Below are positions 1 to 7,461 of a DNA stretch of 64,000 nucleotides, in pieces. The number at the start of each line of letters is the position of its first letter. The stretch's first letter is position 1. The stretch spans positions 2,914,001 through 2,978,000 of the forward strand of contig NZ_CP134145.1 of NCBI RefSeq assembly GCF_031583595.1, given 5' to 3'. The stretch is from Thalassotalea psychrophila. Its GTDB lineage: Bacteria > Pseudomonadota > Gammaproteobacteria > Enterobacterales > Alteromonadaceae. Made by a program: the position numbers and the translations under genes. The notes beneath the pieces are model-generated. The model saw only the letters and a list, made by a program, of their open reading frames with translations, ran no database searches and was not told where the DNA came from.

Positions 1-398
1 CCAATAGACATTGAAACCAAGCCACATATTAAACATGCCGCTACGTAAAACCATTGTGGGTTTAATATGTTTAAGCCGTAATAAATAAGCGTTGGCACTG
101 TACCAGATAATAACCATGTACCAATTAATGAGCCTACAGCTAACAAAATAAGTACTGCGCCTAATGAGATAGAAATGCCATTAATAATAGCTTTTTCCAT
201 ACTTACCCAATTGTGACCGTTTTTAAAGCCGATAATAATAGCTACGCCGGTTGCAAGTAGTAGTGCGATTTGGTTTGGACCATAAGAGGAATTATCAGCA
301 AAATACATCACCGCTGCGGTAAGCATTATTATCATCATTACTAATGGCAATAATGCATCCATTAGGCTGGGGGATCTCATTGTTTCTTTATTTGACAT
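1..398 (-). CDS. nhaC: NhaC-family Na+/H+ antiporter (partial)
   Basis: The first 132 codons of a membrane protein that runs off the left edge of the window. The visible protein starts MSNKETMRSPSL and has about four hydrophobic segments, with the stretches GPNQIALLLATG, AIIIGFKNGH and LLAVGSLIGTWLLSG, which resemble the N-terminal part of NhaC-type antiporters. Such proteins export Na+ in exchange for protons across the inner membrane, which fits a marine bacterium. The start at 398 is chosen because a purine-rich AGG lies upstream and the hydrophilic N-terminus is typical; an in-frame ATG at 380 is the alternative. The C-terminal half and its ion-binding residues are not visible, so the family call rests on the N-terminus only. 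Confidence 0.75.
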   Translation of the reverse strand, partial: MSNKETMRSPSLMDALLPLVMMIIMLTAAVMYFADNSSYGPNQIALLLATGVAIIIGFKNGHNWVSMEKAIINGISISLGAVLILLAVGSLIGTWLLSGTVPTLIYYGLNILNPQWFYVAACLICGLVSMSI

Positions 399-694
399 AT
401 TTTCGGTAAACCTACTTCAACGTTTTAGTATAAATTGTTTATAGTTTGTTAATAATCTTATTATGGTTTTTCTCAAATGTATGCAATTACTTTTAAGAAT
501 GCCACTAGCAGATATAATCTGGCCAAGAGTATAAATGACTTCATGCAGTAATTACGAATAGATATGCGCAAACGTTACAAATTAGATCAATAATCATGCA
601 GTATAATAATGACAAAAAAAACGGGGTCAGAGTCAGGTTATTTTGCAATAACTTGACTCTGACCCCGGTTTTTTGAGTTCTTTTAGTTTAAAAA
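399..694. other. nhaC-prc intergenic region
   Basis: About 300 bases without a gene. The left part is AT-rich and should hold the nhaC promoter, reading leftward. The right part, 613-673, is a long hairpin of the GGGGTCAG repeat family that also serves as a plausible terminator for prc. I see no other conserved structure or ORF. Confidence 0.6.
613..673. repeat. GGGGTCAG-family palindrome and prc terminator
   Basis: A near-perfect inverted repeat: GGGGTCAGAGTCAGGTTA at 623-640 pairs with TAACTTGACTCTGACCCC at 649-666, with an 8-base loop. A-runs and T-runs flank it on both sides, so the hairpin is followed by a T-run on either strand. It lies just after the prc stop codon and probably ends that transcript. 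The same GGGGTCAG/CTGACCCC arms recur at 15.1, 16.7, 18.1, 38.4 and 41.5 kb. Confidence 0.8.
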
Positions 695-2770
695 CTACTT
701 TTTAGCAATTTTTCCTACTTCAACTAGGTCGAATGTGATGTATGCTGTTTCATCTAAAAATGGGTCTAAGTCGGCTAGTTCTTCAGGAATATCATCAACT
801 GACTCAACCGGCTCTTTTGCCATTGCTTTAAGACGCATATTAGCTCGATTTAAACGTTTAAGTTTATTATCTTCTCTTTCAGCTTTACGTTCATCAAAGT
901 TTAATGATGCAGATTTCTTATCTTTGTTGGCACGATAATAACTAATATCTTCATTTAAATATTTAAACTCATCATTAGTTTTTATACGTTCTTTATGCAA
1001 AGAATCTAAATAAGCAATATCTTGGCTAAAGTCATTAATAGTGCGGTAAGAAGCTTTATTAATTTTATCCCACTCTAAGGCACGCTCTTCGCGGCTTTCG
1101 CCCCACTCACCTGGCTCAATTGCCGAAGGATATAAAATATCAGGTGTTACGCCTTTATGTTGAGTACTGCCACCATTAATACGGTAAAACTTAGCAATGG
1201 TAAATTGAATACTGCCTAATGGGTTTTCATATAAGTCATACACTCGGCCTAAGCCACGGTGTTGCTGTACAGTTCCTTTACCAAACGTGTTTTCACCAAT
1301 GATAATTGCACGGCCATAATCTTGTAATGCGGCAGCAAATATTTCTGATGCTGATGCACTGTATCTGTCTACCATTACTGTTAATGGACCATCGTAATAG
1401 CTTAAACCATCAGTATCTTTATTAATTTCAACTCGGTTAGCGCCATCTCTAACTTGTACGACCGGACCTTTATCAATAAATAAACCGGTTAATAACGTTG
1501 CTTCTACTAATGAACCACCACCATTACCACGTAAATCTACAATAATACCTTGTACATTATCTTCTTTTAACTTGGCAATTTCTTTAGCAACATCGCGAGA
1601 TAGTTTGTTGTAAAAACTAGGAATGGTGATCACACCTAACTTTTTCGCATTTGCTACATCTTCGCCTTCAGCTTGTTTTTCACTATACACTTCAGACTTA
1701 GCGGCTCTGTCTTCTAATTTAATCGTGTCACGAACAATAGAAATCACTTCTATTGTTGGATCATCTTCGCCTTTTTCAACCTGTAAACGTACAGTTGTGC
1801 CTTTTGGCCCCTTAATTAAGTCAACTACGTCATCTAAACGCCAGCCTACTACATCAACAAATTCTTTATCGCCTTGAGCAACACCAATAATTTTATCTTT
1901 AGGCTTAATTTTTTTAGATTTATCTGCCGGCCCACCAGTAACAACGCTTTGAATGACAGTGAAGTCATCTTCAGCACGAAGGACTGCACCAATACCTTCA
2001 AGAGAAAGGTTCATTTCCATTTGGAAACGTTCGGCGTTACGAGGAGATAAGTAAGAAGTATGTGGCTCAACAGTGCGAGAGAAAGCATTCATCACAATTT
2101 GGAAAACGTCTTCACTTTCACCTTGGCTAAGGCGTTTTAACGCGTAGTTATAACGCTTAGTTAGTACTTTTTTAATTTCAGCCCAGTCTTTACCGGCTAA
2201 TTTTAAATTTAACGCATCAGATTTAACACGTTGACGCCATAATTCATCAAGTTCAGCTTCGCTTGTTGCATATGGAGCATCTTCGCGGTCGAAAACATAC
2301 TGCTCTTTTTTAGTAAAATCGAACTCTGTTTCCAATAAACTTAATGCATATTGGTAGCGTTGAAATCGACGTTTAACGTTTAAGTTATATATATCGTATG
2401 CAGGAGCAAGTTTGCCACTGGCTACCATATCGTCAAAGCTATTACGGTATTTTTCAAAGCTGGCAATATCAGATTCTAGAAAAACCTGACGAGAATAATC
2501 AAGTTGTTTCAAAAAAAAGTCATAAATTAATGATGATAGTTCATCATCCATCATAAATTTTTTGTAGTGTTGCCTCGAGAAGGTGGCAGATATTCGCTGA
2601 CTAGCTTTTTTGTGTTGCATTTCCTGCATTAACTGCGGCAGGTCTTGTTCTGCTATTTTAACTTTTTCTACAACTTTCGTTTGTTCAACAACTTTCGCTT
2701 GTTCAGCAATTACCGACAACGATGAAAAAGATAGAGAAACGGCAAGGGCTAATCGACAAATATTCTGCAT
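695..2770 (-). CDS. prc: carboxy-terminal processing protease Prc (Tsp)
   Basis: Periplasmic serine protease that cleaves proteins from a nonpolar C-terminus; in E. coli it processes FtsI and, with NlpI, controls the murein hydrolase MepS. The 691-residue length matches the long enterobacterial form. An N-terminal signal peptide ends around VIAEQ, a PDZ domain lies at roughly 245-330, and the catalytic serine-lysine site is clear: Ser473 in YSASASE, Asp484 in QDYG and Lys498 in TFGKGTVQQ, spaced exactly as Ser452, Asp463 and Lys477 of E. coli Tsp. The start has a GGAG seven bases upstream. It is the last gene of the msrC-acidic protein-proQ-prc run, 16 bases after proQ, the same order as in enterobacteria. 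Confidence 0.96.
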   Translation of the reverse strand: MQNICRLALAVSLSFSSLSVIAEQAKVVEQTKVVEKVKIAEQDLPQLMQEMQHKKASQRISATFSRQHYKKFMMDDELSSLIYDFFLKQLDYSRQVFLESDIASFEKYRNSFDDMVASGKLAPAYDIYNLNVKRRFQRYQYALSLLETEFDFTKKEQYVFDREDAPYATSEAELDELWRQRVKSDALNLKLAGKDWAEIKKVLTKRYNYALKRLSQGESEDVFQIVMNAFSRTVEPHTSYLSPRNAERFQMEMNLSLEGIGAVLRAEDDFTVIQSVVTGGPADKSKKIKPKDKIIGVAQGDKEFVDVVGWRLDDVVDLIKGPKGTTVRLQVEKGEDDPTIEVISIVRDTIKLEDRAAKSEVYSEKQAEGEDVANAKKLGVITIPSFYNKLSRDVAKEIAKLKEDNVQGIIVDLRGNGGGSLVEATLLTGLFIDKGPVVQVRDGANRVEINKDTDGLSYYDGPLTVMVDRYSASASEIFAAALQDYGRAIIIGENTFGKGTVQQHRGLGRVYDLYENPLGSIQFTIAKFYRINGGSTQHKGVTPDILYPSAIEPGEWGESREERALEWDKINKASYRTINDFSQDIAYLDSLHKERIKTNDEFKYLNEDISYYRANKDKKSASLNFDERKAEREDNKLKRLNRANMRLKAMAKEPVESVDDIPEELADLDPFLDETAYITFDLVEVGKIAKK

Positions 2771-2786
2771 ATAACAACTCCGGTGT

Positions 2787-3437
2787 TTATTTAGTAAAGA
2801 TTTTATCAGCTTTTGTTTTAACCACCATTCCAGAGGTTAACTGTACACTTACATCTTTACCGGCTACTTCTGTAATAGTAGCATCTAATGGTGAATTCCC
2901 AACCTGAACCATTACATTCATACCTGCGGTTAATGAATTTGCTTCAGCTTGAGTTAATTTAACTTTTGGTTTAGCGGGCATCTTTTTAGCTTTACCAACT
3001 TTAGCTGCTTTACCAACTTTAGCGGCTTTACTTGCTACTGTAGAGCCTTTATCACCTGCTTTAGTTCCTTTATAAGACGTATTTTCTTTTTTGTCTTGTG
3101 TTTTTTTGTTAGCAAATTTGTCTTGGCTTTCTTTTAGTGTTTTAGCTGCAAAGTCAGCTTGGTCTTGATCGATAAGCTCGGCATCTTCACCAGCAAGGTT
3201 TACACGGTGATTACCAACTTTGATTGACTTAAGGTAACGCCAGCTTGATGTATAGTGACGAAGTGCTTGACGTAATTGGGTTTTACTTACTTTTTCGTCG
3301 CCTTCAAGTTCAGTAGCTAGCTCTTGAAAAATACCAACTTTTAATGGCTTTACTTTGCCTTCGATAGAGAAACATGCCGGGAATTTTTCCACTAAATGGC
3401 TAATAATTTCTTTACTGGTAATACGTTTTGTTTCCAT
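2787..3437 (-). CDS. proQ: RNA chaperone ProQ
   Basis: ProQ/FinO-family RNA-binding protein that binds small RNAs and mRNA 3' ends and affects osmoregulation and gene expression after transcription. Residues 1 to about 120 form the FinO-like domain (ISHLVEKFPACFS, LKVGIFQEL, LRQALRHYTSSWRYLKSI are recognisable). A lysine- and alanine-rich linker follows with a small internal repetition (AAKVGKAAKVGKAKK), then a C-terminal Tudor-like domain from about 166 to 216. Length of 216 is near the 232 of E. coli. It sits directly upstream of prc, as in E. coli, and is probably cotranscribed with it. Confidence 0.95.
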   Translation of the reverse strand: METKRITSKEIISHLVEKFPACFSIEGKVKPLKVGIFQELATELEGDEKVSKTQLRQALRHYTSSWRYLKSIKVGNHRVNLAGEDAELIDQDQADFAAKTLKESQDKFANKKTQDKKENTSYKGTKAGDKGSTVASKAAKVGKAAKVGKAKKMPAKPKVKLTQAEANSLTAGMNVMVQVGNSPLDATITEVAGKDVSVQLTSGMVVKTKADKIFTK

Positions 3438-3510
3438 AATATTTTACTTCAATTAATTAATTTTGTTGTTCTAGATCCTAGCTACCTCTATATGGAGGGT
3501 TTAGCTGGAA

Positions 3511-3801
3511 TTAGAGGTTGTTTTGTTCTAAATACTGTTCACGGTTTTCAAGCAAATGCCTGCACCAATCATAAATATCGTCATATTCTAATTCAGGTAA
3601 GCTTTCTTCGCCTATCCAAGCATCCCAGACTAAATTAAGCAAATTAGTTAATTCTTCTGGGTCGATGTCATCTTCAGCCATTTGATAAATGGTGTGATAA
3701 AATTCATTTACTTTTTCTGCAACACATTCTTCTTCTCCATCCCAGTCACCTACTACAGCGTCTGACACTAAAAAATCATGTATTACGACAAATTCTTTCA
3801 T
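3511..3801 (-). CDS. small acidic protein of unknown function
   Basis: A 96-residue cytosolic protein that I do not recognise. It is strongly acidic (runs such as GDWDGEEE, EDDIDPEEL and ELEYDDIYD), tryptophan-rich for its size, and has no signal peptide or membrane segment. It lies between msrC (28 bases upstream) and proQ (73 bases downstream) on the same strand, so it is probably part of one transcript with them. The codon use resembles that of its neighbours and the frame is intact, supporting a real gene. Its position beside an RNA chaperone suggests nothing firm about function. Confidence 0.75.
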   Translation of the reverse strand: MKEFVVIHDFLVSDAVVGDWDGEEECVAEKVNEFYHTIYQMAEDDIDPEELTNLLNLVWDAWIGEESLPELEYDDIYDWCRHLLENREQYLEQNNL

Positions 3802-3829
3802 TCAGTTTAATTCACTTTTCATAACAAGG

Positions 3830-4306
3830 CTATAAAGCTAATTGCTTTTCAAATGCATGTACTATAGCTTGCAAACCATTGGCATCTTGTTGTTCAAAAT
3901 AACCAATCGACACACTGTCTATATCTAACACCGCGATGACTTCACCTTGATGAAATACCGGAATAACCACTTCTGAGTTACTCGCTGCATCACAAGCGAT
4001 ATGTCCTGCAAATTGGTGCACATCTGCAACTAACTGAATACGTTTTTCGCTCACGGCCGAGCCACAAACACCGCGACCAACGGGGATTCTAATACAAGCA
4101 ACTTGACCTTGAAAAGGCCCTAAAACCAACTCATTATCAACCATTCGATAAAAACCAGCCCAGTTAACATCATCAAAAGCATTAAACAGTATGGCACTGA
4201 TATTCGCCATGTTGGCAATCATATCATTTTCGTCGCTAATTATCGCTTCTACTTGCCCAAGCATGCTTTGATAAAAATCAGTTTTATCCACGTTTGCATA
4301 AACCAT
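3830..4306 (-). CDS. msrC: free methionine-(R)-sulfoxide reductase
   Basis: GAF-domain enzyme that reduces free methionine-R-sulfoxide in the cytosol, using cysteines and thioredoxin. The 158-residue protein is a single GAF domain. Its three cysteines are Cys71 (QVACIR), Cys81 (GRGVCG) and Cys105 (HIACDA); their spacing of 10 and 24 residues is the same as Cys84, Cys94 and Cys118 of the E. coli enzyme YebR. The motif VVIPVFHQGEVIAVLDIDS closes the domain. It heads the run leading to proQ and prc, as msrC does in E. coli. Confidence 0.94.
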   Translation of the reverse strand: MVYANVDKTDFYQSMLGQVEAIISDENDMIANMANISAILFNAFDDVNWAGFYRMVDNELVLGPFQGQVACIRIPVGRGVCGSAVSEKRIQLVADVHQFAGHIACDAASNSEVVIPVFHQGEVIAVLDIDSVSIGYFEQQDANGLQAIVHAFEKQLAL

Positions 4307-4396
4307 TTTACAAAAGCGCCTAACATACCTTGTCAGCTGTTTAAATTAAAGCTTTACTCGTTGTTTTTTAGAAATAAATGCAGATTAAATTTACTA

Positions 4397-5107
4397 TTAA
4401 TGATTTATTGAATAAATTAGCGTGATTTGTGCGCTTATTTCTCTTTTCCCGGGGTTAGATCTGAAGGAAATAGATTTTGCACCTTCACTATAATCAGTCA
4501 TTAATACACGCGGTGCACCATGTGGAAATTCACTCATATGAGTAACAGCACCAAGTTTAAAGTTAAGTCTGCTGGCAATCTGTTTTGCTTTTTCTTCTGC
4601 GTCTTTAATTGCCACATTCAGAGCCTGTCGATAATATTCATCAGCTTTACTGGTTTCATATTGTAATTTAGAGATATGTTTAACCCCTAAACGTATTGCT
4701 TGGTCTAAGATCGGGTCGTAATGCTCAAAATTAGTTAAAATAAAGGTAAGTTCTCTTGATACATCGATAAGAGATGGTTGATATAAGTCTTGAGCACTTT
4801 TAGATTTGTTGTCAAAAATAGGTCGAATACTCATTTGGGTAGTTTCAATTGAGTTCTGATCAACGCCAATTTTTTTGGCCAGCGCCAATAACTCATTGGT
4901 TTTCTCATCAACTACTTGTTTCGCCTGCTCTGCTGTCATTGCTCTATCGGCTAAAGTGATGGAGAAAGTAAAAATATCAGGGTCAATCAATACCGCGCCT
5001 TTACCCGTTACTTCAACACCAGGAGGGTTTATGTCTTCTGCATTAACAGCCTGACCAGCAATTGAGAGTAGTAAAACTGTGAATGCGATAAATTTGTTTT
5101 TGATCAC
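4397..5107 (-). CDS. SIMPL-domain (DUF541) periplasmic protein
   Basis: A 236-residue exported protein with a clear signal peptide (MIKNKFIAFTVLLLSIAGQAVNA) and a SIMPL/DUF541 domain: VEVTGKGAVLIDPDIFTFSITLADRA near the start and DAEEKAKQIASRLNFKLGAV in the middle are typical. Members include E. coli YggE, linked to reduced oxidative stress; the molecular function is not known. Its start overlaps the end of the upstream DUF2057 gene by four bases (ATGA), so the two are translationally coupled and probably act in the same envelope process. Confidence 0.88.
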   Translation of the reverse strand: MIKNKFIAFTVLLLSIAGQAVNAEDINPPGVEVTGKGAVLIDPDIFTFSITLADRAMTAEQAKQVVDEKTNELLALAKKIGVDQNSIETTQMSIRPIFDNKSKSAQDLYQPSLIDVSRELTFILTNFEHYDPILDQAIRLGVKHISKLQYETSKADEYYRQALNVAIKDAEEKAKQIASRLNFKLGAVTHMSEFPHGAPRVLMTDYSEGAKSISFRSNPGKREISAQITLIYSINH

Positions 5108-5715
5108 TTTTTAAATACCTCTTGGTTGTCTTTTATAAAAGACAAAAACTCTTTTCGTTCTTGTTCGCTAGCTTGTTGCCACCAATATTTGAGCATGAGC
5201 AAATTTTGTGGCCCTGTTTGAGTAAATTGGCCTTTATCATTCTCATTTAAACTTCTCTTAACAATTTCTTGACGGCGACTCAACGTTTCTTTCATAACCG
5301 TATCATTGTAAGTTGTTAGGGACTGAGCAATGATAGGTACGGCACTACCATTAGGTTTTATTAAACTTACTATTGGCGATTTAGCATAATTTTTGGCACT
5401 CTCAACATCGTTTTGTTTGGGAAAACTAAATTTAAGCTTATCTTCCTTCCCTACCGAAAATAATAAGATGAAGGGTTTAGACTTCACCGTTATATGATGA
5501 TCTTCAGTATCATCATCAAATAACTCAGAATACTTTAGAACTAGAACATTTTGTCCTGTGCCAAGAAATAACTCGGTAGTTGAGCTAAAAAATGAAGTGG
5601 AATACTGTTCACCATTAAGCCTTACTACAATAAACTCTTCTGGCACGACAAGCTTTGCCGCCAATGCCGAGAACGAAGTAATTAAAAAACACAAAGGTAA
5701 AAACAAAAATTTCAT
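5104..5715 (-). CDS. DUF2057 (YccT-like) exported protein
   Basis: A 203-residue secreted protein with signal peptide MKFLFLPLCFLITSFSALA followed by a domain resembling DUF2057/YccT: the features AKLVVPEEFIVVRLNGE, LFLGTGQNVLVLKYSELF and SKPFILLFSV are typical. YccT has been linked to curli regulation in Salmonella; function in marine bacteria is unknown. It is the first gene of a two-gene unit with the SIMPL protein, overlapping it by four bases. A C-terminal extension of about 70 charged residues (ETLSRRQEIVKRSLNEN onward) ends in LMLKYWWQQAS, common in this family. Confidence 0.82.
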   Translation of the reverse strand: MKFLFLPLCFLITSFSALAAKLVVPEEFIVVRLNGEQYSTSFFSSTTELFLGTGQNVLVLKYSELFDDDTEDHHITVKSKPFILLFSVGKEDKLKFSFPKQNDVESAKNYAKSPIVSLIKPNGSAVPIIAQSLTTYNDTVMKETLSRRQEIVKRSLNENDKGQFTQTGPQNLLMLKYWWQQASEQERKEFLSFIKDNQEVFKK

Positions 5716-6102
5716 AGTAATATTAATTTATATAAATGAGTCTGTTAATTTGAGTATAAGTTATTTATATGAAATTTTTATGAAAAATATTGTTGATTAT
5801 AATAAGTTAGAAAAATATCCCCGCCAAACCTGAAAAATAGCACGGTCAAATATTTAATCAGAAAAAGTATGACGTCATCCCAAACGAGCATTAGCGAGAT
5901 TTGGGACCTCCTGTCGCGTATCGTGCTTCGAACATTTATGTTTTTAAAGCCACTGTATACTGAAGGAGATCCCGGATATCGCTGCTCGGCAACTGCTCCT
6001 GCGTTGCTCTATCTCCTGCGTCCCTGCAGTCGTCTTCCGGGATGACGGTGAAATATTGATAATTTAGTTACAACTTCAAGTTGCTCTAAGCTAAAGTTTT
6101 AT
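5716..6102. other. intergenic region with a composite repeat
   Basis: About 390 bases without a gene. The right end of the first 150 bases should contain the promoter of the DUF2057-SIMPL pair, which reads leftward. The rest, 5873-6047, is occupied by an imperfect palindromic element described separately. No ORF in it looks coding. Confidence 0.6.
5873..6047. repeat. MITE-like element with CGTCATCCC termini
   Basis: A 175-base element bounded by CGTCATCCC at 5873-5881 and its complement GGGATGACG at 6039-6047. Inside are secondary inverted repeats: TCCCAAA/TTTGGGA at the left end, and a GGAGAT/ATCTCC pair enclosing a GC-richer core. It has no coding capacity and is more GC-rich than its surroundings. 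The terminal sequence resembles the GTCATCCC-type intergenic repeats common in Alteromonadales and related bacteria, and part of the arm (CGTCCCGAAC/TTCGGGATC) reappears near 18.08 kb. Confidence 0.65.
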
Positions 6103-7281
6103 TTAAAAACAATCACCTGGAATACGAACAAAACCTTCCATAAGTACGCGTGCGCTGCGGCTCATTATTGCTTTATTAACCGTCCAGTTTCCGTCAATAC
6201 AAGCGGCCTCTGCGCCCACTTTTAATGTTCCAGATGGATGACCAAAAGTAACTGCGTTACGTTCTCCGCCACCAGCAGCAAGGTTAACAAGTGTTCCAGG
6301 AATGGCAGCAGCAGTACCAATAGCAACTGCAGCGGTCCCCATCATTGCATGGTGTAATTTCCCCATAGACAATGCACGAACATGTAAATCAATTTCACCG
6401 GCAACAACGTCTTTACCACTAGAAGTAATATAATCTTGAGCATTTGATACAAATGCAACCTTTGGCGTATGTTGACGTGCTACAGCTTCACTAACGTCAG
6501 TAATTAATCCCATTTTTATAGCGCCATGAGCTCGAATAGTTTCAAAACGAGTTAAAGCAGCATCATCACCATTGATTGCTTCTTGTAATTCAGTACCGCT
6601 GTAACCAATTTCATCTGCATTTAAGAAGATTGTTGGAATGCCAGCAGTGATCATTGTTGCTTTAAAGGTACCAATGCCTGGAACTTCTAAATCGTCAACT
6701 ATGTTACCTGTAGGGAACATAGCTTCAGAAGGGTCAACTGGTGCGATAAATTCTACCGGCACTTCTGCTGCAGGGAAAGTTACACCGTCTAGTTCAAAGC
6801 TACCTGTTTCTTGTACTTCACCGTTAGTGATTGGCACTTGTGCAACAATTGTTTTAGAAATATTTTTCTGCCAAATGCGAACCGTACAAACACCGTTTTC
6901 AGGAATTCGTGAGGCATCAACTAAGCCAGACATAATGGCAAACGACCCCACTGCTGCGGTCAAATTACCACAGTTACCTGACCAATCAACAAATGCTTTA
7001 TCGATAGCTACTTGACCAAACAAGTAATCAACATCATGATCTGCAACTGCACTTTTCGCTAAAATTACGGTTTTAGATGTAGATGAAGTTGCTCCACCCA
7101 TACCGTCAGTTTGTTTACCGTATGGATCAGGTGAACCAATAACACGTAGCAGCATGTTATCACGCGGCTCACCAGGAACCTGACAGCGTTCAGGTAAATC
7201 GGTTAAATTAAAAAATACACCTTTTGATGTACCACCACGAATATACGTAGCTGGGATCTTTACTTGAGGAACGTGAGACAT
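6103..7281 (-). CDS. prpF: 2-methyl-aconitate isomerase PrpF
   Basis: Isomerase that converts the trans-2-methylaconitate made by AcnD into the cis form, so that AcnB can complete the methylcitrate cycle. The 392-residue protein has the PrpF pattern: PATYIRGGTSKGVFF at the start, the cysteine in DWSGNCGNLTAAVG, the MMGTAAVA segment and the FGHPSGTL region near the end. The start at 7281 is chosen because AGGAGAG lies just upstream; a longer reading frame to 7341 would begin inside a hairpin and lacks a ribosome-binding site. It is the last gene of the propionate operon, separated from acnD by 180 bases containing a hairpin and a palindromic repeat. Confidence 0.95.
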   Translation of the reverse strand: MSHVPQVKIPATYIRGGTSKGVFFNLTDLPERCQVPGEPRDNMLLRVIGSPDPYGKQTDGMGGATSSTSKTVILAKSAVADHDVDYLFGQVAIDKAFVDWSGNCGNLTAAVGSFAIMSGLVDASRIPENGVCTVRIWQKNISKTIVAQVPITNGEVQETGSFELDGVTFPAAEVPVEFIAPVDPSEAMFPTGNIVDDLEVPGIGTFKATMITAGIPTIFLNADEIGYSGTELQEAINGDDAALTRFETIRAHGAIKMGLITDVSEAVARQHTPKVAFVSNAQDYITSSGKDVVAGEIDLHVRALSMGKLHHAMMGTAAVAIGTAAAIPGTLVNLAAGGGERNAVTFGHPSGTLKVGAEAACIDGNWTVNKAIMSRSARVLMEGFVRIPGDCF

Positions 7282-7307
7282 CACTCTCTCCTTTTTTCTT
7301 TTATACA

Positions 7308-7335
7308 AAAAAGCAGCATTAAAGTGCTGCTTTTT
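7308..7335 (-). terminator. attenuator-like hairpin between acnD and prpF
   Basis: An 11-bp perfect stem (AAAAAGCAGCA pairs with TGCTGCTTTTT) with a 6-base loop, followed on the minus strand by a T-run, just upstream of the prpF ribosome-binding site. It has the form of an intrinsic terminator inside the operon, so it may lower prpF expression relative to the upstream genes. Confidence 0.65.
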
Positions 7336-7376
7336 AATCAAATTATCAAAACTAAATCTATTTGCTTTAAGCTGGA

Positions 7377-7455
7377 TTTTAGCTCTAATTCAAGGCGGTA
7401 GCGCGGAGCCTAGTGTACATAGGTGAGCACTACCAACGCAGAAGTCGAGCTAAAA
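7377..7455. repeat. ERIC-like palindromic intergenic repeat
   Basis: A 79-base imperfect palindrome between acnD and prpF, beginning TTTTAGCT and ending AGCTAAAA, with internal complementary segments (AGCCTAGTGTACATAGGT centre). Size and architecture resemble the ERIC-type intergenic repeats of enterobacteria and vibrios. It would fold into a long hairpin in the operon mRNA. Confidence 0.6.
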
Positions 7456-7461
7456 GACCAT

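Noticed and set aside
7282..7341. N-terminal extension of PrpF
   Set aside because: The added residues are encoded by a hairpin and a ribosome-binding site; the ATG at 7281 has an ideal AGGAGAG.
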